DNA of 64,000 nt from Pyricularia pennisetigena (Eukaryota > Ascomycota > Sordariomycetes > Magnaporthales > Pyriculariaceae). A program made the translations under genes and the position numbers. The DNA lies in contig NW_021940923.1 in the NCBI RefSeq assembly GCF_004337985.1, positions 845,951-909,950 on the forward strand, in the 5' to 3' direction. Position 1 is the first letter of the stretch. Each line of letters begins with the position of its first letter. Shown here piece after piece: positions 36,092 through 47,880 of the stretch. The notes under the pieces are model-generated. The model ran no database searches and was not told where the DNA came from. It saw only the letters and a program-made list of their open reading frames with translations.

Positions 36092-37357
36092 TCAAGAGTA
36101 GGCAAAAGCCTGTCCGAGAGAGCTGAGCGAAGTGGCAGTGGTCATCAGGCGCGCCGAAGTAAAGTGCGGCTGCAAGGTGACAAAGAAGAACGAGTAGCGC
36201 TGGACGTAGCTGTACTTGGGGTTGCTGTCGAGCTCCTTCATGACTTCAGCCAAGAACTTGTCGGCGTCACCGTCGATGGGTGCGAACTCGGTCAACCAGA
36301 CAGGCTTGCCCTCACAAGCCTCGTGGACAGCGTCAAGGTGCGAGAGTAGGTTCTGAGGGTCGGCGGGGGAGTACCAGTGGGCGGCACAGAAATCGAACTT
36401 GCACTGGCCGTTGCAGGCCTTGACCCAAGACTTGAGCCAGTCGATGCCCTCACCCGCAAGGTTGCTGTTGGTGATGGCGGGCGATGAGATGGAGGCCTTG
36501 GAACCGTACGGGTTCATCAGCTGAATGTGAGCCTGGGCAGCCGCGGCCGGGTCAGTGTTGCACTGGCCCTTGTTGTCGCACTCGTTGAATGAGAGGAGGG
36601 ACTTGGAGCCCGCAGCGATGGCGGCGTCAGCATTCTGCTTCCAAGTGCTGGTGTGCATCTGCTGAGGACCCCAAAGCATGGGAACGTATTCAATCTTGGA
36701 GGTGTCGAGGCCGTCAGCTCGCTGTCCCCAGTTGTAAGCCCACGAGCACTTGGATCCGCTGCCCATGAAGGGGGAAGTGAGCGATGCGTCGTTGTAAGCC
36801 AAACCACGCTTGGAGCCGCTGGACTGCGAGTAGCCCGAACCCGACGTGCTGTTGTCGACAGCCGGGGCGGAGGATTGCTTGGCCGGAGCAGGAGAGTTCT
36901 GAGGCTGGGAAGGAGTAGGCTGGGGAGTAGGCGACTGAAGCTGGGTTGTTGCTTGAGCTTTCTGTTGAGGAGTAACGGCCTGGACCTTGACAGGCTCTTC
37001 TGCAGGAGGGCTGGATGGAGTGGGCTCTGGAGTAGGCGAGGCCAGCGACGTAGTCAAGGTCGTCAGAGGGGAGGAAGAGCCGAAGCTAGAGCTGAAGAGG
37101 CTGGAGTTGGAGTTGGAGCTGGTCGTAGTGGGGGCCACATTCTTGAATACAGAAACAGGAGCAGTAGGCAGGTCGTCCTCGTACAAAGTGACCGTCTCCC
37201 AAACAGTGTGGAAGACCACCTCGGTGTGCTGGTAACCGACATCCCTCTTGTCGTGGTAGCGCCCATGGTTGACTCGGTGGGCGTTGACGACGAGGGCTGC
37301 GGCCTCGGAGGCCAGGCAGGCCGAAGCCAAAGATAAGAGTTGCATCTTGGAGAGCAT
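36092..37357 (-). CDS. Secreted GH128 (Asl1-like) beta-glucanase-type protein
   Basis: Single-exon CDS, 421 aa, from the ATG at 37357. A signal peptide (MLSKMQLLSLASACLASEA...) is followed by a short segment ending at a dibasic site (HDKR|DV), then a Ser/Thr/Pro-rich linker of about 120 residues, a second KR (GSKR|GLAYND), and the C-terminal glycosyl-hydrolase catalytic core. Motifs fitting GH128 are GLAYNDASLTSPF, CSWAYNWGQ, YVPMLWGPQ, LLSFNECDN (predicted acid/base Glu), FCAAHWYS and VWLTEFAPIDGD (predicted nucleophile Glu). Family members act on beta-1,3-glucan and are often wall-linked. No GPI-anchor signal is obvious at the C-terminus (ends LGQAFAYS). The linker suggests O-mannosylation and wall location. 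Substrate is inferred from family only. Confidence 0.88.
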   Translation of the reverse strand: MLSKMQLLSLASACLASEAAALVVNAHRVNHGRYHDKRDVGYQHTEVVFHTVWETVTLYEDDLPTAPVSVFKNVAPTTTSSNSNSSLFSSSFGSSSPLTTLTTSLASPTPEPTPSSPPAEEPVKVQAVTPQQKAQATTQLQSPTPQPTPSQPQNSPAPAKQSSAPAVDNSTSGSGYSQSSGSKRGLAYNDASLTSPFMGSGSKCSWAYNWGQRADGLDTSKIEYVPMLWGPQQMHTSTWKQNADAAIAAGSKSLLSFNECDNKGQCNTDPAAAAQAHIQLMNPYGSKASISSPAITNSNLAGEGIDWLKSWVKACNGQCKFDFCAAHWYSPADPQNLLSHLDAVHEACEGKPVWLTEFAPIDGDADKFLAEVMKELDSNPKYSYVQRYSFFFVTLQPHFTSARLMTTATSLSSLGQAFAYS

Positions 37358-40300
37358 GGTGATCAAGGTATTCTTGGGTTGGAACTACCAGTTGGAAGAA
37401 AGGCGAGTCCCTCGGGGGTGTCCAAGGTTCAAAAGTCAGTCTTGTAGTCCTTGTAGGGGCTGTCTTTGTCCAGACTCGCGGTAAAAGTAAATCGGATCTT
37501 GTCGATGCTTTGTTGTGGTTTTAAACCTCCGATTGGGCAGAGTGCTGTTCTTTGTGCTCCAAGTCAAAAGGAATGAATGAGTTGACGTTGATGGAAACGG
37601 AATGAGACCAATATCCGAACGCCACTTGAGTTCCAAAAAAAATGAATGTATTGAAGGGCACTAGGCGCAGATGGAGCTCGGCAAAATCTTCCAGACTTTG
37701 ATATGCGAGCGAGCAGGTTGTTTCGAAAGAGAGGCAGTCTATCAAAGACGCAATAAGGAGCGATGCGTAGCTTGCTGATAGAAGAAGGAATGAAGTGGCA
37801 CAAAGACACACAATAGACCACAAGAAGCAGTTTGAGGGTGAGGAGAAGAAAGGAGGACCAGAAGGAGCGGCTAGAAGGAGAGTAGATGCCCTTAAAACAG
37901 AGTGCATGAACAGTAAACACTAAGGGCGGGCAGCCCTTCAGCGGGCACTCAGCCAAGTCCCGCCCTTCCATTGAGTGCCACGCTGCTGACCGGGGGCTGT
38001 AGTCACGGCGTCGGCAGGGCGGACGGGAGATGGGCGTTTGGTGTGGACTCCTCCGACACACATCAGCACTTGCTACTGGTGAAATGGACGCAAGGGCGGC
38101 TCGCCTGCTGCGAACTAGGACCCACACATGCAGGTACGAGCCTAGTAGCCCAATAAAGACGCCGCGCTTGTGGCGGATTTAGAATCCGTGGTGTGGGTCC
38201 ATATGTCAGGGGTAAGATAAAAAGGCACGCACCTCAAGGGAAGGTCTGGGCACCCTTGGGTGGAGAAGACGACCACTCGTGAGGGAAAACACCCCGCTTG
38301 CCCTGTGACCCTGCCTTGTGTGTTCGGATGGAAACGCCAAGTCGATGGGGAGAAAGGTTTTTGGGGACAAGCTGACCCTGGATCAGCCTTTCGCTTGACC
38401 GGGTTGTAAGACTCCACATTCCAAAAACCCCTCGTTTAATTGACTCGTCACCCAGCATCTTCGAACTTTTACTACAGTTCACATATGGATCAAGCCACGT
38501 AGAAACACGAGCTATATTTCGCCCATAATCATATACTTTGAGCGAAGCGGCTGGAAATCTGTGTTGGACGGTTCAGCACTTTCGGGGTTGCCAGAAGTTA
38601 AGCGCCAAGACGCGTGTGCCCAAAATGTGCCACATTGTGTGAGAAAGAGAGACAGAAATAAAAACCCGACAAAACGTTAATGATAGGGGTGGGCTGGACT
38701 GGTGCGCGCTGCCAAGTGGAAAGGATGCCAGCCCGGAGGGTCGAGACAAATCCGTAAGCTACCAAGCAAGTAAGCGGGGTTGGCTAAGGTCACTCTGCCG
38801 TACGACTGCATGTACCTTGGGTTGCTCAGCCGGGTAGCAATCGCAGCTATACCTGAGGCACTGCTACATGAACTACCATGTTTGGCAGTACGCCACCTTT
38901 TGGCCACCAGCTCTGCTCGCCTTGGCTTACATACCGATTGATGCAGGTCCCAGGGACAAAACCACCTAAAAAAAAAGGTGTGACGGCGCCGGAAGAATGA
39001 CTTGGTGTCCCTAAACGGGGGCAGATCTGCGCATACACTATTACCGATACACACACTTATAAAAAATGCTTTTGGGCGGAGAAAAATGACGCCCGACTTC
39101 AATAGATCCGGATAACCCAGAAAGGCAAGGGTGATATGAAAACAAGATGCTGACGAGATGCGTTGTTGCTTTGACACCCAAAAATAACTTGGATATGATA
39201 TTACAGTACCGTACAGGACTTCAAATGCCTCTCTCCAACTTGCGTGTGTGAATTAGGGCCAAGTGGTCCGGCCAACTTACATGATACTGACAAAAAAAAA
39301 AAATCCCGCTAGTCCACATTTTTCAGGTTTCTTTTCAACGCGGAAGATGTCCTACGTAACCTCTGCCCACCTACCCGATACATCGGCGGTCTGGCTGGAC
39401 TTTAGCGCTTTTTGTCTTTCTTGTTTGGGCTCTGCTTACCCCCTGCTTACCTCCTATTCGCTTCTCCCAGCTCCACTAGGCAGGCGATGTGGTAGTGGTC
39501 GTATTTCTCAACGTTGTGATTGGTCCCAAAATCATGACAAAGGATTTTCTGACTACGACTTTGTTATCCGGGTCCCGTTCCCATTTGTCCAAGAGGAGCT
39601 TGGGTCCCGGAAGTCCTCATGTCGAAGTCGACTCTTTGTTTTTTTGTTACTCCCACTAGCACTTCCCCTGTCTGCAGTGCGGCGAAGCGAGATTAGCTTC
39701 CCGCCGCCACGGTGTTGACAAGCTACATCACCCTTGTAAGAAATCCGCCCTAGGAGCAAAAATCTACAGAAGTCGACAGGAGGAAGAGGGGAAAAATCGC
39801 CGTAGCTGTCGTGAACAGTTAGTTGGTGAACCACTCTATCTGCCGTGATCTGGGTTTTGCTGCGGTTGATTACCTATGGGTGGTAAGTTCGCTGATGAAT
39901 ATGGAACGCTTTTATGGGAAGCGACAGGGCGCCTGCTGCATGCATATTGGCGCTGGCGGCGGCACAGGAATTAAAATCAAAGGATGATGGGGTCTTTTTT
40001 TTTTTTTTTTTTTTTTTTTTATCGCGCATGTTTGTCCGCGTGGCCCGCTACGTTGTCCACAATTCCCCAGTCGCTTGCGGGGATTTAGATTGATGCTGCC
40101 ACGTAGATACCTGCCTAGCTAAGAAGGACCCGAAGCTTGCCATGTTCCAAGAGATTTTGTTAGGTTATCTTGGTTGATGAGCGAATTTTTATTTAGGCTT
40201 TCTCTTGGCATAAACCCACTTTGGACCGGTAGATCCAGCCTCGTTGCCCTGTCTGGCTTTCAATCAAGGCTTCTGGATTGTTCTCGCCTAGCCCTAGAGA

Positions 40301-40993
40301 CTAGGCTAGACTAGTTTTTTCTTTTTCCTTTTTTTTTTTTTTTTGTCTCCTCGGGCTCATCAATGTAGATCAATCAATTGTACGCAGAGACGAGACAGTG
40401 ACTATTGGAATGCAGTTCGGGCAGATCAACCCGTGGTCGTGCCAACAAACATGATCGCACAAACACAGCTTCATTCAACAATAATTGAGTCCTATTCATA
40501 GTCACCGTCATTCCAGGCACTGGCGGATATGAAATTTGATGCTGTGCCTTTGTCCTCCGTGCATCAATCGGGTCAGACATTTATCCATACTTTGTGTGGC
40601 GTTTTTCGTCCCCTTCTTCTCGGCAATATGCAGGTTACCAAGAGGGTTGTCAAATGAAAAAAAAAAAAAAAAAAAAAAAAAGGCTGATTTCTTAAGACAC
40701 AGCAGTTCCTACCCCGAAGCATGCCATATCTCACCGCCTCGTGAAGCATACGGGCCAATTGTTGAGTTGCCTTGGTTACCTTGGTAGCCGGCGCGCGTAT
40801 TTGTGTGACGCGCAACTCTTCATGGTGCTTTCATTTTTATTACAGGAAATATACACATCGGCGAGGGTTGGTTCAGGTGGTAACCCAGGCAACTTCAACC
40901 GCAAGAATGCCGGCGAGAGCACCGATATTACCACCCAAAGTAGGTGCGCGGTACGTAGCTATCTGTTGGTGTAGACTTGACAACGCTGGCCAC
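37358..40993. other. Upstream region of GH128 gene and 3' side of SET gene
   Basis: About 3.6 kb with no supportable gene. The part next to 37357 is the GH128 promoter and leader. A 26-nt T run lies at 39995-40020, another near 40326-40344, and a 25-nt A run at 40657-40681. The largest open frames (38677-39177 - and 39263-39718 +) lack any family likeness. Confidence 0.45.
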
Positions 40994-42509
40994 TCACTTG
41001 TACTTTGGCCCACCCTTGCCATCCACCCTGAACCGCCAACTCCAGTGCTTTTCTGGCTCGGCGATGACGCTCCTCATGGCCTCCAGGAAGGGTTGGCTGG
41101 GCCCGCGGACCAACAACCCCCTGTCCAGGCAGAGCCGGGCGAACCTTGCCGCCGTGACGGCGTCGCCCGCCCCGTTGCTCTCGAGAGCCGCGCGGTAGTA
41201 AGCCTCGTGGATGCGGTTCTCCAAGCCCTCGAGCCGGAACAGCGCAATCAGCAGCTCCGCCTTGGCTGGGTACGTCGCCCGCGCCGCCTGCGGTCGCGCC
41301 GAGTAGTCGTCCAGCTCGGCCCACAGCGCCTTGATCTGCTCCACGCGGGCGTCCGACTCGGCGCCGAAGTGCGCTTCGGACGTGCAGCGTTGGCAGCTGC
41401 AGCCAAAACCCCAGTCCTTGCGTAGGCGGTTTTGGCGTGCTTCCCGAGTTTGCACAGGGCTTTTTGGTTGTGTTCAAGGTCTCGTCAGAAATCTTCTCCG
41501 TGAAGGGTTCTTTGTGTGATGGATAAAGTTAGGTACTCACTCGATATAAGAGACGGTCAATTCCTCGCCCGGCATAATATCACGTACTGCGTAGATGCGC
41601 TGCGACATAGTCAGGGGATCAAAATAGGCGGCGCAGTTGGGACTGCATTCATGGTTCATGCGTGAAACTACCATGATGAAACCGTACTATATTAGCAAAC
41701 TCCCCAAGAGCCCGACCCGCCGTCTCACCTTTTGACTCTTGCCGAGACGTACCTTCCACAAACGTTGAGTGAAAATCGACGCCGCGGCGGATCGAGGTGC
41801 GGTACGCGTTTGTCGAATAAATCTTGTGGACCTTGTCCGTGTGGTCCTTGGCGGCGTCGTGCGTCGATAGGTTCAGGAACTGCGCTAGGTGGTGCCCAGG
41901 CAGTCCGCCAACGGCAGGCACGAGTAGCCGAGCCAGTTCCTGTGGCGCCAGACCAGTCAGCGCGCGCCCATCCACCATGACGGCCGGCGTGCGGGCCGTG
42001 ATGAGATGGCCCGTCCGGATGGGCTGCGTGGCGCGGAGGCCGATGCCCTTGCCGACCACGGCAACCTCGGTGTAGGGGCGCGACTCCGCAGGCACCCACG
42101 AGTCGTGCGCCGGTGATCCGTAGACCGGCGCGTCCGACGCGAACAGCGTGGCCAGCTCGTCCAGCGTCGTCCGCGTCGTGATCAGAGAGGTGCCCTCGCC
42201 CGAGTTGAAGGACGGTTTCGTAAAGGCGCAGAACTCGTCGCGGCCCAGCCGACGGCAAACCCCCGTGGATTTCCATCCGCGCAGTGCCGAAGACTCGGAA
42301 TCTTCTGCATCTTGCGTGCCGCTTTGTTTATGACTGATGTTTGTGTATCTCCATGTTTCCACGTGGCAAATATGGTCATCTTCTTGCCCAAAGAGGGCCG
42401 GGGGTTGTAGGGCAGAACAAGAAAACGGTTGACTGGCGCCCCTAGCACCCGCTCTTGCGAGGCAGAGTGCCACCAACAACATGGTAACGGTATTATTTGG
42501 ACGAGTCAT
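40994..42509 (-). CDS. SET-domain protein with N-terminal signal peptide, 3 exons
   Basis: Predicted CDS complement(join(40994..41459,41541..41667,41753..42509)), 449 aa. It opens with a signal-peptide-like segment (TVTMLLVALCLARAGARG), then a Cys-containing region. The SET domain has the start VGKGIGLRATQPIRTGHLI, the catalytic core SRMNHECSPNCAAYF and PGEELTVSYID, and post-SET cysteines WGFGCSCQRC. A helical C-terminus follows. Introns are 85 nt (phase 1, GCTAAT branch) and 81 nt (phase 2, CTGAC branch). The joins restore the family-typical FVEVSRMNHE and SYIDPVQTREARQ. SET proteins methylate lysines using S-adenosylmethionine. This fungal SMYD-like/'SET5' group often carries a predicted signal peptide; its substrate and location are unknown. 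The N-terminal 100 residues are the least certain part. Confidence 0.83.
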
Positions 42510-43322
42510 CCTGGAGATGATACACTGACTATAAATATAAGCACTACTTCAGGTCAAGATTTACCATAACAATGGATGACCATTCATGCTAAAAGCTAGC
42601 CAGGAACATGAGCAAAACGGATCCGGTGTTGATGCCAAGGGTCAGGGGTTTACCTTGTGCTTGACGTTTCATGTTTGTCACGTTTCTGATTATGTAAGTA
42701 ACCTTTTTACAACATTGCACACATGATCCCTTTATCATGTCAGACTCCAGTGTACCTACCATTAATAGTCCATGGTTGTTGTCAAAACAAGGTGCCCTTA
42801 GTTTGCGATACAGCTTTGCCAAGAATGAGCAGGGGTTTGAAAAAATCCTCACATTACTTCACGACAAGGTACCTACAATGAACTGTCTTGATACCGTCGC
42901 TCCAACCGATCTCATTTGTCCAGGAAAAAGAAAAGCAAAGTCCAAAGAAACACTCCCAAGCCTGCGCTTGCGCTGCGGGCTACCCCCATATGGGTGGTTC
43001 CCCGTCTGAGATGAGAACAAAGGAACAGACAAAAAAGAAGAAATCCCGACCCCAAGCCGGTTCTATATACACTGACCCTCCAGCCTCCAAAATCTTCCAT
43101 GAGTAGGAAAGATAACACAGATACAAAGTAAAATGAAGGGGAAGAACCCCAAGTGTGCCCAACCCCTACACGGTTTTGGGGGGACAGTATATCATCTGAT
43201 GACAGCAACGGCGCAAAATGTCATCTCCAAGCCACATGATTATAAAACATATATCTCTGTCTCCGCCAAAGACACCGACCCCTTTTGTCCCTTCCCGTCT
43301 ATGAACATGAACAATTCCGGAT
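42510..43322. other. SET upstream region and Mga2/Spt23 3' side
   Basis: About 810 bp between two tandem minus-strand genes. It holds the 3' UTR of the Mga2/Spt23-like gene and the promoter of the SET gene. No ORF of note. Confidence 0.5.
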
Positions 43323-46300
43323 TTATATAACTTCAAAACGAGTATCTCTGGGTTGTTGCTGCTGACCCATAGCAGGAGCTCCTAAGCCGGCTGTCGCCAC
43401 TCCGCCAGGAGGAAATAAACTATTGATCAACGAAATCGCAACAGGGACTCTGTTGTAGAGAGTAGCGCACAAGACGACGATGAGGACCGGGATCTAGGAC
43501 GAGGGCAAGATTGTTAGTAGCATGTTCACGCGTTCATCACTCCTTGACTTGGATAAAGAACGCCATTCGACTTACCCAGATCATGAAAAGATTCCGATCC
43601 GATCTCAATCCCTTCCTCTTCTCCGCATGCGCTCGCCTGAGATTATCTTGCTGCTCCTTGGTGATTGTGTTTTTCCGCCCAATCTGCAACAAGGCCGGCA
43701 GCTGTTCAGGCTGTTGGTCCTCATCAGAATCGATTGCCGACGTGCTCGGCCCTGCAGTGGCAGAATCTTCATCGTACATGATCGCGCACTTCATGTCTGC
43801 CTCGGCTTCCGCTGCCGCTCGCGCTGCTGATGCTTGCTTCGTATCCATATCCTTGTTGGTTTTCCGCGGGAAGATGTCGTCATATGCCGGTGGCGGTGCC
43901 GAAGACTGGTTGACCAATCCGGAAAAGTCCCACCACTTGCCGTCCATGTCCCGCCTCTGTTCTGGCCTTGACTCATTTGCGCCGCTGCCGCCAATGTTTG
44001 GAACCAGGGAAGAGATGCGCTGCAAAACAGGTGCCGAGTTCAGGTAACCCTGGTATTCTGACAATGGTGGCATTCCTGGGAAGTTGATCGGACCCATCTG
44101 CGAAAAGTTGGGAAATTGTGGCAATGTCGGCAATCTCATAGCCATAGCTTGCTGCAAGTGCTGGAACTGGTCTCTACATTGTTCCCTGAAGGCCATTACC
44201 GCCGCCGATGGTGATGCCAGCCCGGGAGGTGTCACACCGTCGACTCCATCTAGAGGTTGCACAATGTTTCCCTCGTGCGCAGTAGCCGTACTCGCGCGCC
44301 TCATGTTCAACCATGCGTTGCCACCAGAATCGGAGGCAGCCATGTCAGAGTCGTCTTCTGAAGTGGCATTCTCCGAGTACTCGGGACTCTCGCCGGATGA
44401 AGTAGAGTCCTCCGACGTGTATTCTTTGGCAGTGGGCTGGACAGAAGCAGGCTCCCACAGCGATCGCAGAGATGTCGCACTGCTGACCCTGCTATGCGTC
44501 GACCCGCCGCTTTGTGATCGCCTATGTCTCTCCAAGCGCCGAATGGCCTTTAGTATGTCACGAGACTGGGACATATCAGCCGCAGTTAAACCAGACAGTG
44601 TACGCATGGTCGGATCCGCCCCTTTCGCAATTAGTCTTCTCACTATCTCAACATGGTTGTTGAGAGATGCGATGTGCAGTGGCGTATAGCCTCCCTTGTC
44701 TCGGGCGTCAGGGTTCGCCCCACGAGCTAACAGGGCCGCGACAAAGCGGTGGAGGCCGAGAGAGCAGGCGAGATGAAGCATTGTCTGACCCGTGCGCCTC
44801 TGCAGATTGAGTCGTGCCTTGTGGGTGCTATCATCCAGATCTATCAAGTCGAGGACCTTCAGGAGCTGTGATTCAGTGCTGGCACCGTTGAAGGAGAAGC
44901 CGTTGTAGTTGCCACCAACGGGACCCTGACCGCCGTTACCGTTCGAGTTACCCCAGCTTGAGCTGTCGCCGCTGCCTCCACCGATGATCCTTCGAGCTAC
45001 ATCCCTCACATCCTCAATCTTGCCCGTCATCTTGTGCCCCAGAACGGACAAAGCGGTCCGCATCAACTGCTGCTCGTCATCGTCCACATACTTAAAGATG
45101 GGCTGATGTTTGGTTGCAGATGTGAATTGCTGGGGTGCTGTTTGTCCATTCTGTTTGAACGTTACCAGGACGGCACCAGAAACGGGAGATGGTGGTAGCA
45201 AGCAGACGAGTGAGCTCTCGCCCCAGAACGTCGTCGTTGTTGCCTTCTGGTCACCAAACATAACCTCCAACCCTTGATAGAATCCACCACCGAGTATGGT
45301 AACCTCGATACCTCCCGATTTTGGACCCTCATTAGGGATGATCTTGTGAATCACGGAGAGTTGCGTCCGGGGCTGTGCCATGTTCATAGGGAGATTGTAG
45401 ATGCCATTGGCCAGGGCTCGTTCCAAGTGGGACTGTGGTTGTTGCTGATGCGCTGCGCTGGCGTTTGAGTTGTTTCTTAGGCTGTTCGGACTGGGGGCAC
45501 GGCTGGGATGCGCAGATCCAGGGGCAGAATAAAGCTGAGCCATGGCAAGATTGTCCAAGCCAGCTGCCCCGTTGCTGGTTGCAAACAGAACTTGGTCGTT
45601 GCCATTGGGCGTGGGAGGGCCACCGTTGAAAGGCTGAGCGATGTTGCCCCCGTTGGGAGTTCCACCATTCCCAAACATGGACTCGGCAGAGATTGAGAAT
45701 GAGCTCAGGTTAGGAGTGAAGGGTGATGTGGCTGAAGGCATCGCTGAGTTCATCTGGCCGTTACCCGTCGGCTTGCATGCACCAGGCGACTGCGAAGTTT
45801 CGATCCTGGTCATAGCTAGCCCTGAAGGTACCTTTGTGATGCCTCCGCTAGATTTTCGCTTCTTGGCACTCGGGCCGGAGGTACCGTTCGGCGACACAGG
45901 CCTTGACAGATTTCGCGGTGTCTGAACTATATGTTGGGGTTGTTGAGGAGTGGATAATCCTGAAGGAAATGTGACAGACTTGGAAGCTGGCACCTCAGAG
46001 TGTGAGTGCGAAGATCCAGGTACCGAAGCACCGGGACTCGGAGCGGTAGTGTCATGAGGTGCCGGATTGCCATTTCCTTGTATTAGTGATGAGTCCGAAC
46101 CGGAAGTCTGTACAGATTGCGGGTTGGTGGTGGCTTGCGCGGTGTGTGGAGTCTTGTGGTCATCGGTTATCATAATGGACTCGGAAAGTTGTTGGGCGAT
46201 GAGCTTATCCATATGATCCTTGATGGTAAAAATTACGCGGAACCCGCCCTTTTCCTGGTGATGCCTGCAGTAGCATGCTATCCGCATCGGTGCGTCAATG

Positions 46301-47880
46301 ACTCCGCTAGTGAGGTAGTGCCCTGACTGCGCTGCCTTGGGCCCGGGAGCGTTTGGATCCTGCCATTCCTTAATCTCGTGTGTGTTGAAGACAACTACAC
46401 GGCGGTGCTCGTCACGAGTCCAGTTCTCCTCTTCTTCTGGCTTTTTCGCTTTCTTCCGAGCCGCACGTTTCCTTTCTCGTGTGATACAACCGGGGCATAT
46501 GTGAACCTCGCCGCCGTCTTGAGGTTTTATTTCCTCCTTGTCGACCTCGGTATTGCCATCGCCTGGTTTTGACGTTGATGATGCGGCAGCAGCGCGGGCC
46601 AGGGCGCGCTTGCGCACCTCAGGATTTTGCATCGCGCTTGTACAAACCAGCATCACCGTGAGTTCAAGCATATCCGGGGACCTCTCCGGCCAGGGCTTCG
46701 CGATGAGCTTGGGCTTCGAGATGGTATGTCTGGGCAGGTGCAGGCGTTTGATGCCCGGAGGTAACGGCGAGATGGTCAGCTTTACGGGGATCTGCGTTTC
46801 CACACGTGACTTGAGGGGGGTTTGATTGATGGTTAAGCGGCAGGGCGGGCCAGAGCCAAAGAGAGGTTGTTGGTACATCGGAAATTGCGCCTGTCCTGGT
46901 ACGCTGGGTGGTATTTGCTGATTTGGAAATACCGCAGGCATGTTTCCGTTGTTTTGGTTCGGCGCATTTTGAAGTCCATGTGCGAAGGAAAATCCGGCGA
47001 AGAGCGCTGCCTCGCCGGGGATCCCCATTCCAGTGGCGCTGATGAAATCGATGCCGGCGGGGGAGGGCGAGTTGTTCAGCATCGCAGACGGTGATGAATC
47101 CTGGCTGAAGACCATGTTTGAGGTGGGCGAAACCTCCCTAGACTTTGTCTTGAGATCACACATTGACTGGGTAAGCGAGTACTGCTGAGAGGGGCACAAA
47201 GATGGGAGATTAGCGGGGAAATGCGGCGCGGCGCTATTGCAAACCTTCTCCAAACTTACCGACATGGCCTTGTTATGTCCTCGGCCGTTCATTTTGGAAA
47301 CCTCGGAAGACTTGGAATATTTGGGAGTGCCATTAATATGTCCATTCGGTGACCTGGGCGAGGTCATCTGCTCTGAGGCTCCGCTGGCGAATGGACTCGG
47401 TGTACTACTCGGGCTCTGGAACTCGAAAGTGGATGTACCAATAGAAGGGTCAAGACCAAAGGGGTTTTCGATGGATAATGGGTTAATCGTCCCATCCGTG
47501 GCTATGCTGTTGTCATCCTCTGTGTGCAAGAAGTCTTCGACTTTCCAATCGCCCGTAAATTCCAACCCGTCCATCATCACGTCACTGGCTGCGAAGCCAG
47601 GTTTTGCTGAAGTAATCCCTCCAGTCTGCTTTGAAGAAGATGATTCTGAGGATGAGTCCGGAAAGGAGGGGCTTGGTGATTCGGGAGAGCTTGCCGGGTT
47701 TGATATAGGAGGCGGATTTGGCGCAGGTGTTAAAACGGCTTTTGAGTCGGCTGCTCTCGAAGCCTCATAGGCGTGTAGGCTATCGGGGTCGTGGCTGTTG
47801 ATGAATTCAAGGTAGGAAAGAGGCCCTTCGTCGGAGTCGACCAAGTCGAATTCGGGCGAGAAATCTGCGTGGGCAGACAT
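43323..47880 (-). CDS. Mga2/Spt23-like ER-membrane-anchored transcription factor, 3 exons
   Basis: Predicted CDS complement(join(43323..43493,43576..47184,47260..47880)), 1466 aa, from ATG at 47880 (MSAHADFSPEFDLVDSDEGP). In yeast this family is held in the ER membrane, released by Rsp5-dependent proteasomal processing, and activates OLE1 fatty-acid desaturase. Visible parts are a long Ser/Pro-rich N-terminus, the family-specific block around 370-560 (LTISPLPPGIKRLHLPRHTI, HICPGCITRERKRAARKK), an IPT/TIG domain at about 813-890 (IPNEGPKSGGIEVTILGGGF), ankyrin repeats at about 1003-1077 (TMLHLACSLGLHRFVAALLA, GYTPLHIASLNNHVEIVRRL), a PPAY motif near 1305, and a C-terminal TM helix at about 1405-1427 that spans the last splice junction (FMIW|IPVLIVVLCATLY). 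The first intron (75 nt, GTAAGT...CTAAT...CTCAG|CAG) is open in frame. The last is 82 nt with ACTAAC. Confidence 0.93.

Noticed and set aside
36653..37336. 227-codon plus-strand frame opposite the GH128 gene
   Set aside because: It is an antisense shadow with arbitrary Arg/Gly/Ser composition. The minus strand encodes the conserved enzyme.
38677..39177. 166-codon minus-strand frame between the GH128 and SET genes
   Set aside because: No family similarity I recognise and no flanking gene signals. Random frames of this length are expected in GC-balanced spacer.
40960..41002. Possible extra intron at the SET gene stop codon (AA|GTGAGT)
   Set aside because: The nearest acceptor leaves an intron of about 35 nt with no branch site. 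Splicing would still end the protein after the same Lys.
40772..41425. 217-codon plus-strand frame opposite the SET gene
   Set aside because: It overlaps conserved SET exon 3 on the other strand and has no family likeness.
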